Positions 17,192-25,308 of a DNA stretch of 64,000 nucleotides are shown here, in pieces. The notes beneath the pieces are model-generated. The model searched no databases. It saw only the letters and a list, made by a program, of their open reading frames with translations, and had not been told where the DNA came from. Position 1 is the stretch's first letter. The number at the start of each line of letters is the position of its first letter. Made by a program: the position numbers and the translations under genes. The stretch is from Paraburkholderia panacisoli (lineage in GTDB: Bacteria > Pseudomonadota > Gammaproteobacteria > Burkholderiales > Burkholderiaceae). The stretch is taken from contig NZ_VTUZ01000014.1 of the NCBI RefSeq assembly GCF_008369935.1, forward strand, positions 155,504-219,503, written 5' to 3'.

Positions 17192-18121
17192 TCAACCCAG
17201 CGCCGCGAACCCCGGCACGCAATGCGACAGCACGGCCGCCGCGGCAAACGCACCGATCATCGCCAGTGCTTCCAGATACAGCACGTTGACGAACGTATGC
17301 GCATCCATCGTCGAGGCGGTGCGGCGCAGGCGCGGCAGCGCGAGGAACCGGTTGAGTCCGCCGAGCACCAGCGCCAGCGCGACGAGCACGAGCTTCAGCG
17401 TCAGCACATGGCCCCAGGTGCTCAACTGAATCGCTTCGAGCGAGCTGCCCGAGCCGCGCACCGCATTGAAGATGCCGGACAGCAGCACGAGCCCGACCGC
17501 CACCACCGACACACTCGACACCTGAGTCGCGGTGCGGATCAGCATCCCGCGCGCGGTCGAAGCGCCAAGCGCCGGCAGAACCGCAAGCCCCGCTGCCATC
17601 GCCAGCCCGCCCCAAACGGCGGTGACGAGCACGTGCAGCGTTTGCATGCCGATCGCTGCCGAGGCCACGCCGGCATCGGCCGCATGCCCGAGCGACGCCT
17701 TGCCCGCCGCGATCGCGATCACCGCGAGCCACAGCAGCGCATTGCGCAACATGCCCGGCTGACCGGTCAGCGCGGTGCCGAGCAACACCAGCGCGCCGCC
17801 GAACGCGACACTCCAGCCGTAGCCGACATGCGTTTGCGTCAGCACGGTCGGCACCACGCCGAACGCGGCGGGCAGCGCGACGCCGCTCATCGAGGCCGCC
17901 TGATACAGCAGCCAGCCGAGGTCCGCGAGCACCAGCACGACGCTGGCGGTCAGCATCGAACGATGCGCGCGCAGCCAGGCCGGGCGCGCCGGCGAGATCT
18001 GCTGCTGGGCGTCTTTCGCGAGCCACGCGCCGAGCAGCGCCGAACCGACGGCAAACGCAAACGCGACATTCATGAGCGCGGCCATCGCGACCTGCCCGAT
18101 CCACAGTCCGTCGATGCTCAT
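17192..18121 (-). CDS. copD: Copper resistance D family membrane protein
   Basis: A 309-residue protein with about eight membrane spans, of the CopD/PcoD family thought to move copper across the inner membrane from CopC. It begins MSIDGLWIGQVAMAALMNVAFAFAVGSALLGAWLA. It has conserved membrane His residues, including one in LGHAADAGVASAAIGMQTLH, and ends with a CopD-type C-terminal domain. It overlaps copC by four bases (ATGA), indicating translational coupling. Confidence 0.9.
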   Translation of the reverse strand: MSIDGLWIGQVAMAALMNVAFAFAVGSALLGAWLAKDAQQQISPARPAWLRAHRSMLTASVVLVLADLGWLLYQAASMSGVALPAAFGVVPTVLTQTHVGYGWSVAFGGALVLLGTALTGQPGMLRNALLWLAVIAIAAGKASLGHAADAGVASAAIGMQTLHVLVTAVWGGLAMAAGLAVLPALGASTARGMLIRTATQVSSVSVVAVGLVLLSGIFNAVRGSGSSLEAIQLSTWGHVLTLKLVLVALALVLGGLNRFLALPRLRRTASTMDAHTFVNVLYLEALAMIGAFAAAAVLSHCVPGFAALG

Positions 18122-18495
18122 TTGACGTCGAACGCGAAGTCGCCTTGGGTACGGTGGCCGTCAGAGGCCACTGCGATCCAGTGCACCGCATAGCGGCCCG
18201 CGCTCAACTGCGGCAGCGCGAGGCGCATGACCTTGGGATCCTGCTGATCGACTTCCGCTGCAGCGGGCGCTGCGGCCTTGCCGCTCGCATCGGCAAGCGC
18301 GATCCTGCTGAAGGCCGGCTCGAGCGGCTCGGTGAAATGGATCGTGACGGCGGCGGGCGCCGCGACTTCGGCGTTGGCCGCCGGTTCGCTCGACGCCAGA
18401 TGCGCATGCGCAAACGCCGTGGACGTCACAACCAGCGCCGCGGCGCCGAATATCAACGCACGCAGCGCCGGACGGGAAAATTGGATTAGCTTCAT
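18118..18495 (-). CDS. copC: Periplasmic copper-binding protein CopC
   Basis: A 125-residue protein with a signal peptide ending STAFA, so the mature form begins HAHLASSEPAA. In the CopC family the N-terminal His forms a copper(II) brace. The second half of the site, the SDGH motif, is present in HWIAVASDGHRTQGDFAF near the C-terminus. The Met-rich copper(I) site of the plasmid-type CopC is absent, so this is the copper(II)-only class. It is the first gene of a two-gene operon with copD. The ATG at 18495 was chosen because the signal peptide begins there. Confidence 0.92.
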   Translation of the reverse strand: MKLIQFSRPALRALIFGAAALVVTSTAFAHAHLASSEPAANAEVAAPAAVTIHFTEPLEPAFSRIALADASGKAAAPAAAEVDQQDPKVMRLALPQLSAGRYAVHWIAVASDGHRTQGDFAFDVK

Positions 18496-18889
18496 GTAAG
18501 GCCGATAGCGGATGAACAGGAAAACCATGGCTCGAACCGGGGCGCCCGGTTCGGGGCGCGCCCGGCTCCGGGAGCGGCCGGCAAGCCCGGAAGTGTACGC
18601 TTCGATGGTTCTCGCGGACATCGGTTCAACCTGCTTTGTCGATCGGCATGCCGCGAGTCGCGCTGACGGCGTGGAGCGCGTCGCTAATTTTGAGACGACG
18701 CAAAGAACCATGAAGGGCTATTCCGCGTCAAACTGTCGCATGGCCGTCACACCCCGGAACCTTCTCACCTGTGGCAAATAGTCACCATCACCCTTCGATG
18801 ATAGAATGCTGCGTCGCCGCAGCGCCGGCTGCCCTTCACACCGAGCCGCTCGAAGTTCGGTCAGGTCCCCGATTTTGATGGAGTTACGC

Positions 18890-19609
18890 GTGTCTTCAAG
18901 ACGCCTTTTCCGCCCGTTGCTCGCCCTTCTGCTGATCGGCTCCGCGGGTGTCTATAGCGCAGCGAAAGCGCAGACTCAACCGAAGGCCCCCGACACGATG
19001 GAAGCGCGCGTGCAAGGGTGCACGGCCTGCCACGGCACTCACGGGCAAGGCACCGACAACGACTACTTCCCACGCCTCGCGGGCAAGCCGGCCGACTACC
19101 TGTACAACCAGTTGCAGAACTTCCGCGAAGGGCGTCGCAAGTACCCGCCCATGAACTACCTCGTCACGTATCTTTCGGACGACTACCTTCACAAGATCGC
19201 CACCTACTTCTCGCAACAGCGTCCGCCGTATCCGACGCCGGCCAAGCCGACGGTGTCGTCGGCAACGCTCGCGCGCGGCCAGCAGCTGGTGCTCAACGGC
19301 GACACCTCGAAGCAGATTCCGGCTTGCGTGGCTTGCCACGGCAAGGCGTTGACGGGTATGGAACCGGCTATCCCCGGTCTCGTCGGTCTGCACTCCGATT
19401 ACATCAGCGCGCAGCTCGGCGCCTGGCGCTCGGGTTCGCGTCACGCCATCGCGCCTGATTGCATGCATACCATCGCCACGCGCCTGACCGACGAAGACGT
19501 GAACGCCGTTGCGGCATGGCTTTCCACGCAGCAGGCCCCACAAAACCCCGTGCCGGCTCCGGCCCGCTCGATGAAGACTCCGCTTGCCTGCGGCAGCGAA
19601 CCGCAATAA
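18890..19609 (+). CDS. Diheme cytochrome c (c4-type)
   Basis: About 239 residues: an N-terminal signal or anchor segment (RLFRPLLALLLIGSAGVYSA), then two cytochrome c domains with heme motifs CTACH (44-48) and CVACH (146-150). Each is followed by the c4-type sequences (FPRLAGKPADYLYNQLQNFREG; IPGLVGLHSDYISAQLGAWRSG). It is a periplasmic electron carrier, usually feeding a terminal oxidase. The GTG at 18890 has GGAG upstream; an ATG at 18878 would add four residues. A second cytochrome gene follows 21 bases later, forming an operon. Confidence 0.93.
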   Translation: MSSRRLFRPLLALLLIGSAGVYSAAKAQTQPKAPDTMEARVQGCTACHGTHGQGTDNDYFPRLAGKPADYLYNQLQNFREGRRKYPPMNYLVTYLSDDYLHKIATYFSQQRPPYPTPAKPTVSSATLARGQQLVLNGDTSKQIPACVACHGKALTGMEPAIPGLVGLHSDYISAQLGAWRSGSRHAIAPDCMHTIATRLTDEDVNAVAAWLSTQQAPQNPVPAPARSMKTPLACGSEPQ

Positions 19610-19630
19610 GGCACCGGGAGAGACACTCAA

Positions 19631-20929
19631 ATGAAACGCAAGTCTTTGTTCGCCCTCTCGGCAGTCGTCGTGGTTGCGGCTGCCGCACTCGTTCCCGTCC
19701 TGTGGTCGGGCGGCGACAACCTGCATAACGGCTCGGCGATGGCAGCAACGCCCGCCGATCAGGCCGAACTGATCAAGAAGGGCGAGTACCTCGCCCGCGC
19801 CGGCGACTGTATCGCCTGCCACACGGTGCGCGGCGGCAAGCAGTTCGCCGGCGGCCTGCCGATGGCCACGCCGTTCGGTACGATGTTCACGCCGAACATC
19901 ACGCCCGACGACCAGTACGGCATCGGCAAGTGGACCCAGGACGACTTCTATCGCGCGATGCACACCGGCCGCTCGAAAGACGGCAGCCTGCTGTATCCGG
20001 GCTTCCCGTTCACGAGCTACACGAAGGTCACGCGCGCCGACTCGGACGCGATCTACGCGTTCCTGCGCTCGGTCCCACCGGTCAACGTGCCGAGCCGTCC
20101 GCACGAGCTGAAATTCCCGTTCAACCAGCGCAACATGCTGATCGGCTGGCGCACGCTGTTCTTCCGTGAAGGCGAGTTCAAGCCGGACCCGACCAAGTCG
20201 GTCGAATGGAACCGTGGCGCGTATCTGATCGAAGGCCTCGGCCATTGCGGCATGTGCCACACGTCGATCAACGCGATGGGCGGTCCGGTCAACTCGGCGG
20301 CATTCGCCGGCGGCCTGATCCCGCTGCAGAACTGGTACGCGCCGTCGCTGACGTCGAACCGCGAAGCGGGCCTCGGCGACTGGGACCTCAAGGACATCGC
20401 CGATCTGCTGAAGACGGGCGTGTCGAACCGCGGCGCCGTGTTCGGTCCGATGGCCGAAGTGGTTCACAACAGCCTGCAGTACATGACGGACGAGGACATC
20501 AATGCGATGGCCACGTACCTGAAGACGATTCCGCAGAAGAGCGAGGCGCCTGAGCCGCTGCAGCTGGAAACGTCGGAGAAATTCGGCGGCGAACTGTTGA
20601 AGCAAGGTCAGAAGATCTACGCTGACAACTGCGCGAAGTGCCACGCGGAAAATGGTCTGGGCATGCCGCCGTCGTTCCCGCCGCTCGCGAACAACCAGTC
20701 GATCCAGATGCCGTCGGCGGTTAACCCGATCCGCATGGTGCTGAACGGCGGTTACCCGCCGAGCACGGACGCCAACCCGCATCCGTATGGCATGCCGCCG
20801 TTTGCGCAGGCGCTGTCGAATCAGGAAGTGGCGGCAGTCGTGACATACATCCGTATGTCCTGGGGCAACCACGGCACGGCCGTGTCGCCGCAGCAAGTGG
20901 CCGATCTGCGTTCGGCGCCGCTCGACTAA
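19631..20929 (+). CDS. Triheme cytochrome c (alcohol/gluconate dehydrogenase subunit type)
   Basis: A 432-residue protein with an N-terminal membrane segment and three heme motifs: CIACH (60-64), CGMCH (206-210) and CAKCH (334-338). The arrangement matches the cytochrome subunit of membrane alcohol, gluconate and aldehyde dehydrogenases (AdhB-like), which passes electrons to ubiquinone or to other cytochromes. The FAGGLPMATPFGTMFTPNITPD segment after heme 1 is characteristic. No dehydrogenase catalytic gene is adjacent. It lies just after the diheme gene and is closed by a terminator. Confidence 0.93.
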   Translation: MKRKSLFALSAVVVVAAAALVPVLWSGGDNLHNGSAMAATPADQAELIKKGEYLARAGDCIACHTVRGGKQFAGGLPMATPFGTMFTPNITPDDQYGIGKWTQDDFYRAMHTGRSKDGSLLYPGFPFTSYTKVTRADSDAIYAFLRSVPPVNVPSRPHELKFPFNQRNMLIGWRTLFFREGEFKPDPTKSVEWNRGAYLIEGLGHCGMCHTSINAMGGPVNSAAFAGGLIPLQNWYAPSLTSNREAGLGDWDLKDIADLLKTGVSNRGAVFGPMAEVVHNSLQYMTDEDINAMATYLKTIPQKSEAPEPLQLETSEKFGGELLKQGQKIYADNCAKCHAENGLGMPPSFPPLANNQSIQMPSAVNPIRMVLNGGYPPSTDANPHPYGMPPFAQALSNQEVAAVVTYIRMSWGNHGTAVSPQQVADLRSAPLD

Positions 20930-20947
20930 GCAGCGTTGGTTGCACCT

Positions 20948-20990
20948 GGGGCGCGGCCTGCGAGATTCGCGGCCGCGCCCTTCGTTTTTT
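20948..20990 (+). terminator. Rho-independent terminator of the cytochrome c operon
   Basis: GGGCGCGGCC...GGCCGCGCCC is a perfect ten-base stem with a TTCGTTTTTT tail, beginning 18 bases after the stop codon. Confidence 0.92.
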
Positions 20991-21061
20991 CAGGACCGGT
21001 ATCATGTGGGCATGTTTGTGCTTGTAGCCGCCCTTATGAAACCGCGCAGGAGGAAAGAGTC

Positions 21062-21682
21062 GTGCATGTCGGTGAGCGTTTGAACAGCATTACCCACCTC
21101 GTCGGCGCCGTGCTGTCGGTGGTGGGGCTGGCGGCGCTCGTCACGATGGGCGCGCTCGACGGCGACGCGTACAAGGTGGTCAGCTTCAGCGTGTACGGTG
21201 CGATGCTGTTCGTGCTGTATGCTATCTCGACGCTCTACCACAGCGTGCGCAACCCGCGCGTGAAAGCGGTTCTGCAGAAATGCGACCATTCGGCGATCTA
21301 CCTGCTGATCGCCGGCAGCTACACTCCGTTCACGCTTGTCACGTTGCGCGGGCCGTGGGGCTGGTCGTTATTCGGCGTAAGCTGGGGGCTTGCCGTTCTC
21401 GGCATCGTGCAGGAACTGACGCTCGGGCGACGCACCCGCAGCGTTTCGATGGTGCTGTATGTATTGATGGGATGGCTCGCGCTCGTGGCCGTCCGCCCGC
21501 TGCTGCAAGCATTACCGGCAGCGGGTACCGCATGGCTCGTGGCCGGCGGGATCATCTACAGCGCCGGCATCTACTTCTTCATCAACGACGAGCGCATCCG
21601 GCACGGACATGGTATCTGGCACCTGTTCGTACTGGCGGGCAGTCTGTGTCAATTCGTCAGTGTTGCGCGCTATGTCGCGTGA
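21062..21682 (+). CDS. Hemolysin III family (YqfA-like) membrane protein
   Basis: A 206-residue, seven-span membrane protein of the hemolysin III/PAQR superfamily. It has GERLNSITHLVGAVLSVVG at the start and the conserved STLYHS motif in helix 2. HSAIYLLIAGSYTPFTLV follows, with GHGIWHLFVLAGS near the end; the conserved histidines and acidic residues may bind zinc. The start is GTG at 21062, directly after AGGAGGAAAGAG; the longer upstream frame is out of register with the family. Function in bacteria is not settled. Confidence 0.9.
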   Translation: MHVGERLNSITHLVGAVLSVVGLAALVTMGALDGDAYKVVSFSVYGAMLFVLYAISTLYHSVRNPRVKAVLQKCDHSAIYLLIAGSYTPFTLVTLRGPWGWSLFGVSWGLAVLGIVQELTLGRRTRSVSMVLYVLMGWLALVAVRPLLQALPAAGTAWLVAGGIIYSAGIYFFINDERIRHGHGIWHLFVLAGSLCQFVSVARYVA

Positions 21683-21893
21683 CATCCACGGCGACGAAAT
21701 GCAACTTAAGGCCAGTCAACGTGTCTGCATAGCGCGTTGAAGCATTCGGCACGTGTTTGAGCGTGCCGCCGATTTCTCTGCGACCGGAACTGGGCTTTGG
21801 CCTCGAACGCGCCATGCGGGCGTGTTCATGCCGCGTTGATGCCCGCCTGGGCCCATATGCGCCGTTCGCGAAACTGCATTGCAAAGAGCATTT

Positions 21894-23438
21894 ATGTCTT
21901 TTGATTCCCTCGGCTTGTCCGAACCGTTGGTCCGCGCTGTACACGAACTCGGCTACACCACCCCGACACCGATCCAGACGCAAGCAATCCCCGCCGTGCT
22001 CAACGGCGGCGATCTGCTGGCCGGCGCGCAGACCGGCACCGGCAAGACCGCCGGCTTCACGCTGCCCATCCTGCAGCGTCTCAATTCGATGCCCGCGGTC
22101 GCCGCGGGCTCGGGCAAGCGCGCGGTGCGCGCGCTGATCCTCACGCCCACGCGTGAGCTGGCCGCACAGGTCGAAGAAAGCGTGCGCGCCTATGGCAAGT
22201 ATCTGAAGCTGAAGTCGACGGTGATGTTCGGCGGCGTCGGCATCAATCCGCAGATCGGCGCGTTGCGTAGCGGCGTGGACATCGTCGTCGCGACGCCGGG
22301 CCGTCTGCTCGACCACATGCAGCAGAAGACCATCGACCTGTCGCATCTCGAGATTCTCGTGCTCGACGAAGCCGACCGCATGCTCGACATGGGCTTCATC
22401 CACGACATCAAGCGCGTGCTCGCGAAGCTGCCGCCCAAGCGCCAGAACCTGCTGTTCTCGGCCACCTTCTCCGACGAGATCAAGGCCCTCGCCGACAACC
22501 TGCTCGACTCGCCGGCGCTGATCGAAGTGGCTCGCCGCAATACGACGGCGGAAACGGTCGCGCAAAAGATTCACCCGGTGGACCGTGACAAGAAGCGCGA
22601 ACTGCTCACGCATCTGATCAAGCAGCACAACTGGTTTCAGGTGCTGGTGTTCACGCGCACCAAGCACGGGGCCAACCGACTTGCCGAGCAGTTGACCAAG
22701 GACGGCATCACCGCGCTCGCGATTCACGGCAACAAGAGTCAGTCGGCTCGCACGCGCGCGCTCGCGGAGTTCAAGGACGGCACGCTGCAGGTGCTGGTCG
22801 CGACCGACATCGCCGCACGCGGCATCGACATCGATCAGCTGCCGCACGTGGTCAACTTCGACCTGCCGAACGTGCCGGAAGACTACGTGCACCGCATCGG
22901 CCGCACGGGCCGCGCGGGCGCCACGGGCGAAGCGATATCGCTGGTGTGCGTCGACGAGCTGCAACTGCTGAAGGACATCGAGAAGCTGATCAAGCGTGCG
23001 GTGCCGCAGGAAGTGATCGCCGGTTTCGAGCCGGACCCCACCGCGAAGCCGGAGCCGATCCTGCGCCGCGGCCAGGGCGGTGGTGGCGGCGGACGTTCGC
23101 CGCGTCAAGGCCAAGGCGCGCCCAAGCGTGACGGCGCCGCTTCGGCGAAGCCGTCGCAACGCTCGGGCCAACGTCCGGCGAACGGTCAGCAGCAGCCGAA
23201 GCCGCAAGGCGCGAAGCCGGCCGGCAACGGCGGCCAGCCGCGCCGTGACGGCCAGCGTCACGACGACCGGCCGCGCGCTGTCGCGCATGAAGGCAGCGCC
23301 GCGCAGCACGCGCCGCGCAAGCCGCAGGGCACCAAGCCGCAAGGCGGCAACCCAGGTGCGTTGCTCGGCGGCGCGAAGCCGCGCAACGAAGCGCCGCGCG
23401 GCGGCTTGCCGACGCGCAGCGGCCAGCGCGGCCGTTGA
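21894..23438 (+). CDS. rhlE: DEAD-box RNA helicase RhlE
   Basis: A 514-residue DEAD-box helicase. The Q motif lies near residue 25 (TPTPIQTQAIP), motif I is AQTGTGKT (45-52), motif II is DEAD in LVLDEADRMLDMGF, and motif III is SAT. The second RecA-like domain has ARGIDIDQLPHVVNFDLPN and HRIGRTGRAG. Residues from about 385 to the end are a Gly/Gln/Arg/Pro-rich tail that likely binds RNA nonspecifically. RhlE proteins act in ribosome assembly and RNA decay. The ATG at 21894 was preferred over an upstream TTG. Confidence 0.94.
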   Translation: MSFDSLGLSEPLVRAVHELGYTTPTPIQTQAIPAVLNGGDLLAGAQTGTGKTAGFTLPILQRLNSMPAVAAGSGKRAVRALILTPTRELAAQVEESVRAYGKYLKLKSTVMFGGVGINPQIGALRSGVDIVVATPGRLLDHMQQKTIDLSHLEILVLDEADRMLDMGFIHDIKRVLAKLPPKRQNLLFSATFSDEIKALADNLLDSPALIEVARRNTTAETVAQKIHPVDRDKKRELLTHLIKQHNWFQVLVFTRTKHGANRLAEQLTKDGITALAIHGNKSQSARTRALAEFKDGTLQVLVATDIAARGIDIDQLPHVVNFDLPNVPEDYVHRIGRTGRAGATGEAISLVCVDELQLLKDIEKLIKRAVPQEVIAGFEPDPTAKPEPILRRGQGGGGGGRSPRQGQGAPKRDGAASAKPSQRSGQRPANGQQQPKPQGAKPAGNGGQPRRDGQRHDDRPRAVAHEGSAAQHAPRKPQGTKPQGGNPGALLGGAKPRNEAPRGGLPTRSGQRGR

Positions 23439-23483
23439 GCTTCGACGCTGTTGGCCTGCCAGCCGTGGCCCCTCGTCAAGGGG

Positions 23484-24020
23484 CTAACGGCCGGCTGCGG
23501 CGGCGGCTTGCTTCAGGTGCTCGATCTGCCGTTCCCAGCGGTCGAGCACCGCACTTCCCTCTCCTTCCAGTTCGAACGTAATGCCGCTCGTCAGGCGCGC
23601 ATAATGCACGCTCTGCGCGTCGGCTGTATCAATCGAGCCAATCAGATAGACGAGCCCGCTATCGTCGCCAGTCACACCGGCTAGCGGTGTGACGAGCAAC
23701 TGCACCTGATAGAAGGCCGCGTCGCAGACAAAGCTGAGCGCGGCGCGGCCGCTTTGCGCAATCGCGCGCGCCGCCCTCGCCTGCGGCCACAACGCCAAAC
23801 ACAGCGTGCGCGAGTCGGGCGCATACAACTCGCCGACACCCAGTAGCGATGTGCGCACATGGCCGTTCGTATCGACGCTCAGCAGCGACGCGGTGAACCC
23901 CATCTTGCTCGCCAGCGATGAACCGTCGAACAACGCGCGCACGGCATCGGGCCATTCATCGAACACGCTTTGTTCGAGCGGAGACGCGGGTGTGGATCCG
24001 GGTGCGGAGGAATCGCTCAT
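23484..24020 (-). CDS. Putative flavin split-barrel (pyridoxamine phosphate oxidase-like) protein
   Basis: A 178-residue protein. It has LLSVDTNGHVRTSLLGVGELYAPDSRTLCLALWP followed by RAARAIAQSGRAALSFV, the strand-loop pattern of FMN-binding split-barrel proteins, in which the second part contacts the flavin phosphate. Family membership is a judgement from pattern and length, not a confident match. A TTG nine codons upstream is an alternative start; the ATG at 24020 is preferred. It is convergent with rhlE (45-base gap). Confidence 0.6.
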   Translation of the reverse strand: MSDSSAPGSTPASPLEQSVFDEWPDAVRALFDGSSLASKMGFTASLLSVDTNGHVRTSLLGVGELYAPDSRTLCLALWPQARAARAIAQSGRAALSFVCDAAFYQVQLLVTPLAGVTGDDSGLVYLIGSIDTADAQSVHYARLTSGITFELEGEGSAVLDRWERQIEHLKQAAAAAGR

Positions 24021-24064
24021 GCTGTCGATCCGGTTGAAGGTGGGCAAGGCTCAATCATGCCTCG

Positions 24065-24095
24065 AAAAAAGAATGGCCCGCATTGGCGGGCCATT
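24065..24095 (-). terminator. Terminator of the ferritin-like gene
   Basis: On the minus strand AATGGCCCGC-CAAT-GCGGGCCATT is followed by CTTTTTT. It lies 65 bases after the stop of the ferritin-like gene. Confidence 0.88.
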
Positions 24096-24159
24096 TATCG
24101 TTGTGTCATCGGGTCGCCTGGTCGTCGCGTGGTCGCGCGTTGTGTCCTCTATCCGCTAA

Positions 24160-24987
24160 TCAGCGAAAGAACACATGCTGCGTGATCTTCGCGAGCGGAT
24201 AGTGCACGCCCGGCTGAATTTTCGCCGGAATATCGAGCGGCTTGAGCAGCATCTTCACGCACATGTCGGCGGAAAGATTGCGCCGCACCAGCGCACTGAT
24301 CCGCGCGACGCGGTCGCGGTTATACGCCGAATCATGCACACGCTCCGGATAGCGGATTGCGAACACGTGGCGCAGCGCGATCTCCGAGTCCTCGTTCTTG
24401 ATCTCCAGCACGCGGCGCATCAACGCGCCGAGCACTGCGAGACGGCCGTTACCTTCAATCCTGTTGTACTTCTTGAAGAACTTGAAAAAGTGCTTGTAGT
24501 GACGGACTTCGTCGGTGCGGATGTTGTCGGTGATCTGCTTGAGCACCGCCTCATCCGAACATTCGCCGATCGCGCGATACAACGTCGCCGTGCCCGTTTC
24601 CACCACACAGCGCGCGACCATTTCGAGCGCGCGGGTCTTTTCGAAATCTTCGAACGAGCAGGTCAGCGAATATTCGTCCATGAAATTGCGGAACGCAGTA
24701 TCCCAGTCGAATTCGGGCCACACGTAGGCCACATACGTCTTGAGCGCGCGGCCATGCTGCATTTCCTCCGGCTCCCACTCGTTGTTGAGCCAGGCTGAAA
24801 CTTCGGGATCGTCGTTGAAGAACGTGCTTAGATTACTCGTGTAAAGATCGGTGCCGCTTTCAATGAACGAAGCCGCGCACAGGAGCAGCAATAGATCTTC
24901 GTTAGCGACGGCCTTTTGCCGATCAATGCGGGTGAGGTCGATGTCCTCGATCCGCCAGGGCATGACATGGTTCAGCTCGGTGTGCAT
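24160..24987 (-). CDS. Ferritin-like superfamily protein
   Basis: A roughly 275-residue all-helical protein with acidic motifs of the di-iron type: NNEWEPEEMQHGRAL (E..EEMQH) and TDNIRTDEVRHYKHFFKFF (DEVRH). These give the two ExxH-like halves of a di-iron site. It resembles stearoyl-ACP desaturase/ferritin-like oxidases; the substrate is unknown. The ATG at 24987, with GGAG upstream, was chosen; an ATG at 25107 would add a 40-residue Ser/Ala-rich stretch that does not look conserved. It is monocistronic with its own terminator. Confidence 0.8.
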   Translation of the reverse strand: MHTELNHVMPWRIEDIDLTRIDRQKAVANEDLLLLLCAASFIESGTDLYTSNLSTFFNDDPEVSAWLNNEWEPEEMQHGRALKTYVAYVWPEFDWDTAFRNFMDEYSLTCSFEDFEKTRALEMVARCVVETGTATLYRAIGECSDEAVLKQITDNIRTDEVRHYKHFFKFFKKYNRIEGNGRLAVLGALMRRVLEIKNEDSEIALRHVFAIRYPERVHDSAYNRDRVARISALVRRNLSADMCVKMLLKPLDIPAKIQPGVHYPLAKITQHVFFR

Positions 24988-25203
24988 CGTGTCTTGCTCC
25001 GAATGCTGTATCGACTCGTGAAGCATGCTTGAAACCGCCGCACTCGCTGTGCGGTTCGCCGTGCCGGATACAGCGCTTGAATTAGAGTTGACCCCTTCTA
25101 TTTGCATCTTAGCCGGTGTTTGTCAACTCTGCCGATAACCACAGCACAGACCATGCCGAGCCGCTGCAGTTCCAATTCGAAAGTAGTCGAAATGTTCGGC
25201 CGT

Positions 25204-25232
25204 AAAAAAAGCCAGCTCGAAGAGCTGGCTTT
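25204..25232 (-). terminator. Rho-independent terminator of the second MHS transporter
   Basis: On the minus strand AAAGCCAGCTC-TTC-GAGCTGGCTTT runs into seven T residues, 77 bases after the transporter stop codon. Confidence 0.92.
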
Positions 25233-25308
25233 GAGTTGGGCACGAGGCCCCGCGAGTCGCGTGTGGCGAGCCCGGCGCGGCGTCCATGAGCGCCGCGCCG
25301 GCATGCGC

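Noticed and set aside
18896..20896. A 666-codon minus-strand open frame
   Set aside because: Antisense to the two cytochrome c genes with intact heme motifs; product is Arg/His/Val-rich and unlike any family.
23440..23510. Possible terminator after rhlE
   Set aside because: A partial stem is visible (GGCCCC/GGGGCT with CAGCCG/CGGCTG), but there is no T run and it overlaps the next gene's stop.
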